The position numbers and the translations under genes are program-made. From UBA8516 sp964434855 (GTDB lineage: Archaea > Thermoproteota > Nitrososphaeria > Nitrososphaerales > Nitrosopumilaceae), in contig CAYSWR010000059.1 in the NCBI GenBank assembly GCA_964434855.1, positions 1 to 5,020 of the forward strand: DNA of 5,020 nucleotides. Direction: 5' to 3'. The notes beneath the pieces were generated by a model. That model was not told the origin of the DNA. It worked only from the letters and a program-made list of their open reading frames with translations, and searched no databases. Shown in pieces: positions 1 through 4,003 of the stretch; position 1 is the stretch's first letter, and each line of letters begins with the position of its first letter.

Positions 1-136
1 AGAAGCACTTACTATCACTGCTATAGCGATAAGCGCTATGATGCCAATTAAAATTGCTTTAGCTGCACCGCTATTGACATTTAATTTTGGAGATTCAAAC
101 TTGGACAATTATGCGATTGATTGGTATTTCCCCTAA
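1..136 (+). CDS. C-terminal end of an unidentified membrane-type protein (partial)
   Basis: The frame starting at base 2 is open from the window edge to a TAA at 134-136, giving 44 residues. They read as a hydrophobic, alanine/isoleucine-rich stretch (roughly residues 1-25, including ALTITAIAISAMMP) followed by a short polar tail ending in DNYAIDWYFP. This fits the last transmembrane helix and tail of a longer protein. An ATG pair at 38-43 could instead start a 32-residue protein, but the frame is already open and hydrophobic upstream of it. A T-rich stretch near 168-178 may end its transcript. The family cannot be recognised from this fragment. Confidence 0.5.
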   Translation, partial: EALTITAIAISAMMPIKIALAAPLLTFNFGDSNLDNYAIDWYFP

Positions 137-174
137 TTATATCAACTGTTAATGTATTGCAAGTCAGTTTTTGT

Positions 175-202
175 ATTTGAAAATGGTAAAATTTGAAAAT
201 GG
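175..202. repeat. Tandem 12-base direct repeat upstream of the winged-helix gene
   Basis: ATTTGAAAATGG occurs at 175-186 and again at 191-202, a 16-base period. The second copy ends 25 bases before the TATA-like box of the gene at 260. Paired direct repeats just upstream of a promoter are a usual form for a transcription-factor site. The downstream gene encodes a winged-helix protein, so autoregulation is possible, but that is inference. Confidence 0.5.
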
Positions 203-227
203 AGATTTTATCTTAATCATCAACAAA

Positions 228-235
228 TTTATACT
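228..235 (+). promoter_or_regulatory. TATA box of the winged-helix gene
   Basis: TTTATACT is centred about 28 bases before the ATG at 260. This matches archaeal TATA spacing to a transcript that starts at or next to the start codon, so the mRNA is probably leaderless. No Shine-Dalgarno sequence is seen. Confidence 0.55.
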
Positions 236-259
236 ATTATTACATAAAATAAAATCAAA

Positions 260-658
260 ATGTTTGACGATTTTGCATGGATTTACTTGTTATTTTTCTT
301 GATTCCATTGGTACGAATAATCCCACGTTTCCTACGAAAAATGAAAAAATATGGTACAAATCAAACTTTGCAAGGAGGACAGGTTGTACTGCGTTCTGAT
401 AACACAGTACAAAAACCTTCAAGAGAATTATCGAGATCACAAACAAAAGACATGCTTGTTTTGGGAGAACTTTATAGAGGAATAAAGACATTTGAAAATG
501 TTAAAAAAAATACAGGTCTTGAGAGCAGTGAACTGAATTCAATCTTAGAAGATTTAGAAAAACAGGAGTTAATCAGAGTAGAACAAAAAAATGGCCTCTT
601 TGGTCCAAAAGTAGAACTATATGCTACTGAAAAAGGATTTAGGAAATATCAGTCTTAA
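260..658 (+). CDS. Membrane-anchored winged-helix (wHTH) protein
   Basis: This 132-residue protein has two parts. Residues about 6-24 form one hydrophobic helix (AWIYLLFFLIPLVRIIP), followed by a basic stretch (RFLRKMKK) that would keep the rest in the cytoplasm. After a polar linker (about 32-60), residues 61-130 have a winged-helix pattern: helix 1 (KDMLVLGELYRG), helix 2 (TFENVKKNTG), a likely recognition helix (ESSELNSILEDLEKQEL), then a beta-wing (IRVEQKNGLFGPKVELYATEKG). The C-terminal part resembles MarR/ArsR-type DNA-binding domains, which suggests a membrane-tethered regulator. Its targets are unknown and no sensor domain is visible. The start is supported by the TATA box at 228-235. 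It converges on the zinc protein at 760-945. Confidence 0.85.
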   Translation: MFDDFAWIYLLFFLIPLVRIIPRFLRKMKKYGTNQTLQGGQVVLRSDNTVQKPSRELSRSQTKDMLVLGELYRGIKTFENVKKNTGLESSELNSILEDLEKQELIRVEQKNGLFGPKVELYATEKGFRKYQS

Positions 659-676
659 AGACAAATTCCTGATAGT

Positions 677-695
677 ATCATTCGATCAGAATGAT
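677..695 (+). other. Perfect 7-bp hairpin after the winged-helix gene
   Basis: ATCATTC (677-683) and GAATGAT (689-695) are exact reverse complements around a 5-base loop, GATCA. The stem begins 19 bases after the stop codon and no U-run follows it directly, so it is not a classical intrinsic terminator. It may protect or shape the 3' end. Its right arm overlaps the 16-base repeat at 691. Confidence 0.4.
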
Positions 696-706
696 TTGTT
701 GGAGAT
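691..706 (+). repeat. 16-base exact dispersed repeat, copy 1
   Basis: ATGATTTGTTGGAGAT is found here and, identical, at 1751-1766. Both copies are intergenic and lie 33-59 bases after the stop codon of a plus-strand gene. The flanking bases are not conserved. Confidence 0.6.
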
Positions 707-710
707 ATCT

Positions 711-756
711 AAAAAATAAAAATTTGATAAAAGCTCATATCATTACATACTTTTTT
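711..756. terminator. A/T tracts between convergent genes
   Basis: The A-rich run at 711-722 is a T-run on the minus strand and could end transcription of the zinc-protein gene. The T6 at 751-756 could end plus-strand transcription of the winged-helix gene. Archaeal RNA polymerase terminates at T-tracts without needing a hairpin. The assignment comes from composition and position only. Confidence 0.45.
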
Positions 757-759
757 GAT

Positions 760-945
760 CTATTGTTTTCTTGAATGATCTGTTTTTTGCTTCGGGATTT
801 TTTGGATAGGCTCTGGATCTAATAATACTATCTTCCTTCCAATAGAGTAATCACTGCCACATTTTGGGCAGTTAAAATGTTGCCATCCTATTTGATCAAG
901 AACTACTTCATCTGAATGATTTGCACATGTCAATCTCTGTTCCAT
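760..945 (-). CDS. Small CxxH/CxxC zinc-binding protein
   Basis: This is a 61-residue protein if it starts at the ATG at 945. It has C7-x2-H10 and, after 15 residues, C26-P-K-C29-G, a four-ligand arrangement typical of a zinc knuckle or ribbon. The spacing also loosely recalls a Rieske-like pair, but the second pair has no histidine in the expected place, so structural zinc is more likely. A basic, polar tail (KIPKQKTDHSRKQ) follows. The frame stays open to an ATG at 996, which would add 17 residues. The 945 start is preferred because a good TATA box (971-978) is centred about 29 bases upstream, whereas none fits 996 as well. The specific function is not recognised; nucleic-acid or protein binding is possible. 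Confidence 0.7.
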   Translation of the reverse strand: MEQRLTCANHSDEVVLDQIGWQHFNCPKCGSDYSIGRKIVLLDPEPIQKIPKQKTDHSRKQ

Positions 946-970
946 AAAAAATTCAGCTTCCACTTTCTTA

Positions 971-978
971 ATAAATAT
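971..978 (-). promoter_or_regulatory. TATA box for the small zinc-protein gene
   Basis: On the minus strand this reads ATATTTAT, centred about 29 bases before the ATG at 945, and it is the main reason for choosing that start. It would lie inside the coding region if the ATG at 996 were used. Confidence 0.4.
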
Positions 979-1105
979 GTGGAATGAATCGTTCATGACA
1001 ACAGCATCACTGATTTATCATTTTTGAATGATATAATTTGGTTTCCTAAATCCTGTTATGGTACACCAAACAAGTCATTCCATTCTTCATGAAACAGACA
1101 AATCG

Positions 1106-1113
1106 TTTTAAGT
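1106..1113 (+). promoter_or_regulatory. TATA box for the HX3CX2C mini-protein gene
   Basis: TTTTAAGT is centred about 25 bases upstream of the ATG at 1135, which fits a leaderless transcript. This spacing supports an otherwise very short open frame as a real gene. Confidence 0.45.
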
Positions 1114-1134
1114 CAGAAATAAGATCAAAACCAC

Positions 1135-1278
1135 ATGACCGATTCTGATGAGGCCGCACAAGGACAATTGGTTAAAGAATATGTTATCAATGCCAAAAAA
1201 TTCTACGATCATTTAGAAAATTGTGAGTCCTGTAGAAGAAAAATGACTGAAATTTGGCAACATGTTTACCAAGGATAA
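1135..1278 (+). CDS. 47-residue HX3CX2C mini-protein, putative zinc-binding
   Basis: ATG at 1135 opens a 47-residue frame ending in TAA at 1276-1278. An acidic N-terminus (MTDSDEAAQG) leads into a helix-forming stretch, then H26-x3-C30-x2-C33 followed by a basic RRKM and an amphipathic end. H-x3-C-x2-C is the arrangement seen in zinc-binding anti-sigma (ZAS-type) domains. Archaea have no sigma factors, so here it would be a mini zinc finger for protein or nucleic-acid contacts; a fourth ligand would have to come from elsewhere or from a dimer. The plausible composition, the conserved-looking metal motif and the TATA box at 1106-1113 support it as a gene. The function is unknown. Confidence 0.65.
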   Translation: MTDSDEAAQGQLVKEYVINAKKFYDHLENCESCRRKMTEIWQHVYQG

Positions 1279-1285
1279 AGAATTA

Positions 1286-1313
1286 GATTAACATTTGATA
1301 CGAACTGTTAATC
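1286..1313. repeat. Perfect 8-bp inverted repeat, 12-base spacer
   Basis: GATTAACA (1286-1293) and TGTTAATC (1306-1313) are exact reverse complements with centres 20 bases apart, about two helical turns. The element starts 7 bases after the mini-protein stop codon and is followed by a T-rich stretch (1322-1328). It could therefore be a terminator hairpin for that gene or a dimeric operator for the gene at 1402. Confidence 0.5.
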
Positions 1314-1369
1314 AGATAGTGTTCTTTTCAAAAAAATCTGCTGTGAGTCGTAAAACTCTAAATCAATCC

Positions 1370-1377
1370 TTAAATAA
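1370..1377 (+). promoter_or_regulatory. TATA box for the alpha/beta protein gene
   Basis: TTAAATAA is centred about 28 bases before the ATG at 1402 and only 22 before the ATG at 1396. The longer distance agrees with the other promoters in the window, so it favours 1402 as the start. Confidence 0.55.
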
Positions 1378-1401
1378 TTTCAAACTGCAAAGTGGATGAA
1401 T

Positions 1402-1692
1402 ATGAGATTCATAGTTCGCGCTCAAATTCCTACAGAGGCTGGAAACAAAATGGTAAAGGATCCAAACTTTCTTCATGAACTTGAAAAGTATATTGCCACT
1501 ATCAAAGCGGAGGCGGTGTACTTCTTCGAAGCAGGTGGAGACAGGGTTACTGTGTTCGTAGTAGATGTTTCAAGTGCAGATATGATACCTGCTATTGCTG
1601 AGCCACTATTTCAAAAATACTCTGCAAAGGTAGAATTCCATCCTGTAATGGTTTTAGCAGATCTTAAGAAGGCAATTGGAAAACTGGGTTAA
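1402..1692 (+). CDS. Conserved small alpha/beta (ferredoxin-like) protein of unknown function
   Basis: This 96-residue soluble protein has a predicted order of strand (RFIVRAQIP), helix (TEAGNKMVK to TIKAE), two strands (AVYFFEAGGDRVTVFVVDV), helix (SADMIPAIAEPLFQKY), strand (AKVEFHPVMV) and a short C-terminal helix. This matches a dimeric ferredoxin-like alpha-beta barrel. From memory, the motifs AVYFFEAGGDR, IPAIAEPLF and VEFHPVM recur in a widespread bacterial and archaeal family, some members of which carry the label panthothenate synthetase without visible support. I see no pantothenate-synthetase (PanC) motifs and do not adopt that name. An ATG at 1396 would add two residues; the TATA spacing favours 1402. 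It appears monocistronic. Confidence 0.88.
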   Translation: MRFIVRAQIPTEAGNKMVKDPNFLHELEKYIATIKAEAVYFFEAGGDRVTVFVVDVSSADMIPAIAEPLFQKYSAKVEFHPVMVLADLKKAIGKLG

Positions 1693-1733
1693 AAGCTAAA
1701 AACATGCTCTCTACGCACGAAAATTGAAGCTAC

Positions 1734-1755
1734 TAGATTATGACTAGGTTATGAT
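1734..1755. repeat. Tandem 11-base imperfect repeat upstream of the 1809 gene
   Basis: TAGATTATGAC (1734-1744) is followed directly by TAGGTTATGAT (1745-1755), with 9 of 11 bases matching. The period is about one helical turn and the array lies just upstream of the TATA-like box at 1768. It is a candidate regulator-binding site, inferred only from placement. Confidence 0.4.
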
Positions 1756-1766
1756 TTGTTGGAGAT
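1751..1766 (+). repeat. 16-base exact dispersed repeat, copy 2
   Basis: ATGATTTGTTGGAGAT is identical to 691-706. Here it lies immediately upstream of the TATA-like box at 1768, whereas copy 1 lies between two convergent genes, so a shared promoter role is not obvious. Confidence 0.6.
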
Positions 1767-1767
1767 G

Positions 1768-1775
1768 TAAATATT
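1768..1775 (+). promoter_or_regulatory. TATA box for the two-gene unit 1809-2297
   Basis: TAAATATT is centred about 37 bases before the ATG at 1809, predicting a start near 1798-1800 and a leader of about 10 bases. The predicted start falls on an out-of-frame ATG at 1799, which is discussed as a finding. Confidence 0.45.
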
Positions 1776-1808
1776 TGTAATTTTTGCTAATCAAGTTTAT
1801 GATGTGTC

Positions 1809-1997
1809 ATGACAAATGGATTCGTAGTGAAATACAAATTGGCAATAATTATAGCGCTAGCACCATTTGTAATTGTAATAGGTTCATTTGCGGAACAAAT
1901 TACTGTACAAAAAGTTGACATTTCAGACAAGATAGAGATTACAGACAAAGCAGAGATCACAAAGCAATTAAGTATTGCTGCACAATATGATGGTTGA
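1809..1997 (+). CDS. Small membrane-anchored or secreted protein
   Basis: This 62-residue protein has a short polar/basic start (MTNGFVVKYK), one hydrophobic helix at about 10-28 (LAIIIALAPFVIVIGSFA), and a charged tail with repeating I-x-x-D-K steps (ISDKIEITDKAEITK). The layout fits a signal anchor or signal peptide with a small extracellular, probably beta-forming, domain. The ATG at 1809 is the first start after an in-frame TGA at 1800-1802. Its stop lies 3 bases before the ATG of the NitrOD5-like gene, so the two are almost certainly co-transcribed. The family is not recognised; a link to the partner is inferred from the operon only. Confidence 0.65.
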   Translation: MTNGFVVKYKLAIIIALAPFVIVIGSFAEQITVQKVDISDKIEITDKAEITKQLSIAAQYDG

Positions 1998-2000
1998 TCT

Positions 2001-2297
2001 ATGAGATCGTTGGATGCTACTGATGACCAAATAAAAAAGGCCCTCGTAACATTAGCTATAGAACATGTACTGCTTGAAATTGGAAAGCCGATATTAGAAA
2101 AAGTTACCAGTAAGCTATTCCAAGAATACCACTGCTATATTCCTGACTGTTATGAAAAACCAGAGTATCTAAACAAGGTGCTTAAGGATCTCTTTGGTAA
2201 TTCGCATATAGAAATTGTAAAATCAATCAATAAACGTCTTGAACAGTTTGCTTCACAAAAATCGATAAATCGGTTTCTCAAGATAATCAATCAATAA
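2001..2297 (+). CDS. Stand-alone NitrOD5-like domain protein
   Basis: This 98-residue, mostly helical soluble protein starts at an ATG 3 bases after the preceding gene. Its core is an N-terminal helix pair (IKKALVTLAIEHVLLEIGKP, then ILEKVTSKLFQEYH), a conserved-looking centre (CYIPDCYEKPEYLNKVLKDL, ending FG), and a C-terminal helix (HIEIVKSINKRLEQFASQK). I tentatively match it to NitrOD5, a thaumarchaeal output domain described from archaeal two-component systems; this is from memory, without a profile search. No receiver or kinase domain is attached, so if it is an output domain it acts alone or in trans. Cys45 and Cys50 flank IPD; the paralog at 4547-4792 lacks both. Confidence 0.8.
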   Translation: MRSLDATDDQIKKALVTLAIEHVLLEIGKPILEKVTSKLFQEYHCYIPDCYEKPEYLNKVLKDLFGNSHIEIVKSINKRLEQFASQKSINRFLKIINQ

Positions 2298-2355
2298 GTG
2301 GCACTAACCATATGACGTACATTCGTTATTTTCATTGCAGTCCGATAATAGTCTG

Positions 2356-2367
2356 TCACCATGGTGA
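2356..2367. promoter_or_regulatory. Perfect 12-bp palindrome, candidate operator
   Basis: TCACCATGGTGA is fully self-complementary. It lies directly upstream of an A/T-rich TATA-like stretch (2371-2378) and about 40 bases upstream of the TATA box that best fits the membrane-protein start. A palindromic operator for a dimeric regulator is a reasonable reading, but no regulator can be assigned. Confidence 0.45.
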
Positions 2368-2397
2368 ATTAATATAAAAAAATAAGATCTCCTGAGG

Positions 2398-2405
2398 CTT
2401 ATAAC
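2398..2405 (+). promoter_or_regulatory. TATA box for the membrane protein gene
   Basis: CTTATAAC is centred about 26 bases before the TTG at 2428, the standard distance for leaderless initiation at that codon. A second TATA-like stretch, AATATAAA at 2371-2378, would start a transcript near 2400 with a leader of about 28 bases. Confidence 0.45.
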
Positions 2406-2427
2406 TGGAGTAAAATCAACCACATAG

Positions 2428-2982
2428 TTGGAGTCATCCTCAATCGAAATACGAAGAGCGTTTGGCTTTCTTTTTATCTGCGTTTCTATTGCAGTTGCAG
2501 CGGGAGCAATTTTAAGTGAAATTGTTTTTCTCAATAAATCTCCCTTTTATTATTATGGAATAGTTTGGTTTGGAAGTTTTGGCGCAGTAACTGGTCTGAA
2601 CTTCAGAAAACTTGGCAAGATACTACCTCTGATTCGACAAAGAATGAAAAACAGTCTAAAATGGTCACCAAAAATAAGTGCAATAAACGGAATTTGTTGG
2701 GCAGTACCATTCATTGCAATTGGAGCATTTCCATCGTTACTACAATATTTGATATTGCTTGGCATTGGTCTTGGCAATCTTTCAACATATCTTATCATGA
2801 AAAAATTTAGCAATCAAGACAACAAAGAGCAGATGATTGTAGGTTTGGTTGCGTTGGCATCAATCCCTGTGGCAATTGTCATTGACATCACTTTGTTAAC
2901 ACTGCAAGATATCGCAGTTTTACTTTCAAGAATTCTGATAGCTATTTCGTATGCGGCTGGCGGAATTTATGCACGAAGATAA
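2428..2982 (+). CDS. Multi-pass integral membrane protein, unknown function
   Basis: This 184-residue protein has about six hydrophobic segments: about 11-34, 39-58, 84-102, 104-124, 136-155 and 157-180. They are separated by basic cytoplasmic-type loops (FRKLGKILPLIRQRMKNSLK and KKFSNQDNK), and the protein ends in YARR. There are no metal-ligand clusters, nucleotide-binding loops or known transporter signatures. The segments fall into three helix pairs. The start is unusual: TTG directly follows an in-frame TAG (2425-2427), no in-frame ATG occurs until inside the first loop, and a TATA box at 2398-2405 sits at leaderless distance. I do not recognise the family. It converges on the secreted-protein gene across the A/T tract at 3001-3015. 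Confidence 0.82.
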   Translation: MESSSIEIRRAFGFLFICVSIAVAAGAILSEIVFLNKSPFYYYGIVWFGSFGAVTGLNFRKLGKILPLIRQRMKNSLKWSPKISAINGICWAVPFIAIGAFPSLLQYLILLGIGLGNLSTYLIMKKFSNQDNKEQMIVGLVALASIPVAIVIDITLLTLQDIAVLLSRILIAISYAAGGIYARR

Positions 2983-3000
2983 CTTCACCCACATAATGCG

Positions 3001-3015
3001 TTTTTTAAAAAAAAA
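3001..3015. terminator. Bidirectional T6/A9 terminator tract
   Basis: Six T (3001-3006) followed by nine A (3007-3015) lie in the 50-base gap between convergent stop codons. The plus strand supplies a U6 end for the membrane-protein transcript and the minus strand a U9 end for the secreted-protein transcript. Confidence 0.65.
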
Positions 3016-3032
3016 GAAAGGGAGAGAAGCTG

Positions 3033-3722
3033 CTAGTAAGCTGCTTCGTTAGACAGGTTTTGTGGCAATATGATCAATGATCTCTTGCCTACTGTAACTG
3101 ACGCTGTTCCGTCACCGATTACGTCCTCTTCATCTACGAATTCAGAGTAGACTTGAATTGTGTGTTGGCCTGCGCCAAGATTGAGTACAACCCAATTCCA
3201 ACCGTGTGCATCTTTTGTGTCAATGAAGGAATTGAAGTAAGATTCTTCACATGTTGTGGTTCCATCAATTGCACCAACAGCACTACAGAGTTTCTGTATT
3301 TGGTCTAAGATGTTTGTACTAATGTTGTATGTTCTGTCACACATGGTAACTTTACCATCGTCGCCTGCTCCGATTGGAACTATTTTGTCATCTACTTCTA
3401 ACCAGATGCTTTGGGCAGCACGAACTTGAGACTCTGAAACAGAGCCACTTGAACCACTCTTTAGTCTTACCTCAGTAAAGAGTGAACACTCTTCACTAAA
3501 CATAACAACCAAGTCTTTTGGTGTAGATGTCTTGATAGTGGCTGATGCAATTACTGCTCCATCATCTGCAAGGCCTTCTGTGTTTAAAACCAAGTTGTCT
3601 GAACTAAAGGTAGTCTTGTTCGCACCACTTGATGCAATTGCCATTGGAGCAAAGCTTGCAACAGCAAGTGAAATGCCCAGGATTGCAGCAAATGAAACTG
3701 CTAAGATTGTTTTTGTGTTCAT
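3033..3722 (-). CDS. Secreted four-cysteine thaumarchaeal-type protein
   Basis: This is a 229-residue protein from the ATG at 3722. Residues 1-30 form a classical signal peptide: MNTK, a hydrophobic core (ILAVSFAAILGISLAVASFA), then PMAIA with cleavage likely after Ala30. The mature part is acidic, rich in Ser/Thr/Gly/Val and probably a beta-sandwich. Cys79, 128, 146 and 158 could form two disulfides. Possible N-glycosylation sequons lie at Asn35, Asn133 and Asn222. The C-terminal strand region (HGWNWVVLNLGAGQHTIQVY) resembles short secreted thaumarchaeal proteins I recall, often present in several copies per genome. No catalytic motif is seen, so an envelope, adhesive or binding role is inference. 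A TTG at 3731 would add three residues, but the TATA box spacing fits 3722. Confidence 0.87.
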   Translation of the reverse strand: MNTKTILAVSFAAILGISLAVASFAPMAIASSGANKTTFSSDNLVLNTEGLADDGAVIASATIKTSTPKDLVVMFSEECSLFTEVRLKSGSSGSVSESQVRAAQSIWLEVDDKIVPIGAGDDGKVTMCDRTYNISTNILDQIQKLCSAVGAIDGTTTCEESYFNSFIDTKDAHGWNWVVLNLGAGQHTIQVYSEFVDEEDVIGDGTASVTVGKRSLIILPQNLSNEAAY

Positions 3723-3742
3723 TGACGGCAAGAAATTTTTAT

Positions 3743-3750
3743 CATATAAA
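3743..3750 (-). promoter_or_regulatory. TATA box for the secreted-protein gene
   Basis: On the minus strand it reads TTTATATG, centred about 24 bases upstream of the ATG at 3722, giving a leaderless transcript. An A/T-rich stretch flanks it. It decides the start between 3722 and the TTG at 3731. Confidence 0.55.
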
Positions 3751-3777
3751 AAAATTACTCAGCTTTGATACTGATGT

Positions 3778-3811
3778 AACGATCAGATCTTGCGATTGAA
3801 TTTTGATCGTT
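3778..3811. repeat. Perfect 8-bp inverted repeat in a divergent intergenic region
   Basis: AACGATCA (3778-3785) and TGATCGTT (3804-3811) are exact reverse complements around an 18-base spacer. A smaller CTGAT-N6-ATCAG element (3771-3786) overlaps the left arm. The site lies about 30 bases upstream of the secreted-protein TATA box and could bind a dimeric regulator serving one or both divergent genes. Confidence 0.45.
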
Positions 3812-3856
3812 TATAACAATTGCGTTCCAATGTTGGGAATTTTTTTATTCACTGTA

Positions 3857-3864
3857 GATAAAAA
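3857..3864 (+). promoter_or_regulatory. Possible TATA box for the 37-residue peptide
   Basis: GATAAAAA is centred about 29 bases upstream of the ATG at 3890. The match is weaker than for the other promoters. Its position is the main support for that short frame being expressed. Confidence 0.3.
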
Positions 3865-3889
3865 TAGAATCGGAGAAAAGGTTGAATAA

Positions 3890-4003
3890 ATGAACAAGCA
3901 CCGTTTTCTGTCTGCATTAAGATTTATTGTACTTTCAATGGTTTTGCTTTTTCTAATATCTCAAAGATTATCGTTCTTCTGCAAGATAGCTAAAGAATTC
4001 TGA
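3890..4003 (+). CDS. Possible 37-residue single-helix membrane peptide
   Basis: ATG at 3890 opens 37 codons to a TGA at 4001-4003. The peptide begins with a basic MNKHRF, continues with a hydrophobic helix (FIVLSMVLLFLISQ), and ends in a mixed basic tail (RLSFFCKIAKEF). This is the usual layout of a small inner-membrane peptide, and a TATA-like box sits at leaderless distance. Its last 36 bases overlap the 3' end of the coiled-coil gene on the other strand, so part of the tail may simply mirror that gene. Short hydrophobic frames arise by chance in AT-rich DNA, so this call is tentative. Confidence 0.35.
   Translation: MNKHRFLSALRFIVLSMVLLFLISQRLSFFCKIAKEF

Noticed and set aside
255..491. 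78-residue minus-strand frame opposite the winged-helix gene
   Set aside because: It is fully antisense to the winged-helix protein, with no domain and no promoter.
2312..2377. 21-residue frame with two cysteines and histidines after the NitrOD5-like gene
   Set aside because: It is too short to distinguish from chance and lacks a clear TATA box. It also overlaps the palindrome and TATA-like stretch of the next gene.
2304..2534. 76-residue minus-strand frame opposite the start of the membrane protein
   Set aside because: It covers the promoter and first codons of the 2428 gene, has no TATA box and no coherent domain, and its composition is that of a complement of hydrophobic codons.
2553..2813. 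Overlapping frames on both strands inside the membrane-protein gene
   Set aside because: Both sit wholly inside a longer frame with well-ordered transmembrane segments and have no promoter of their own.
3532..3768. 78-residue plus-strand frame opposite the secreted-protein gene
   Set aside because: It lies antisense to the signal peptide and N-terminus of a convincing secreted protein and mirrors its alanine-rich codons.
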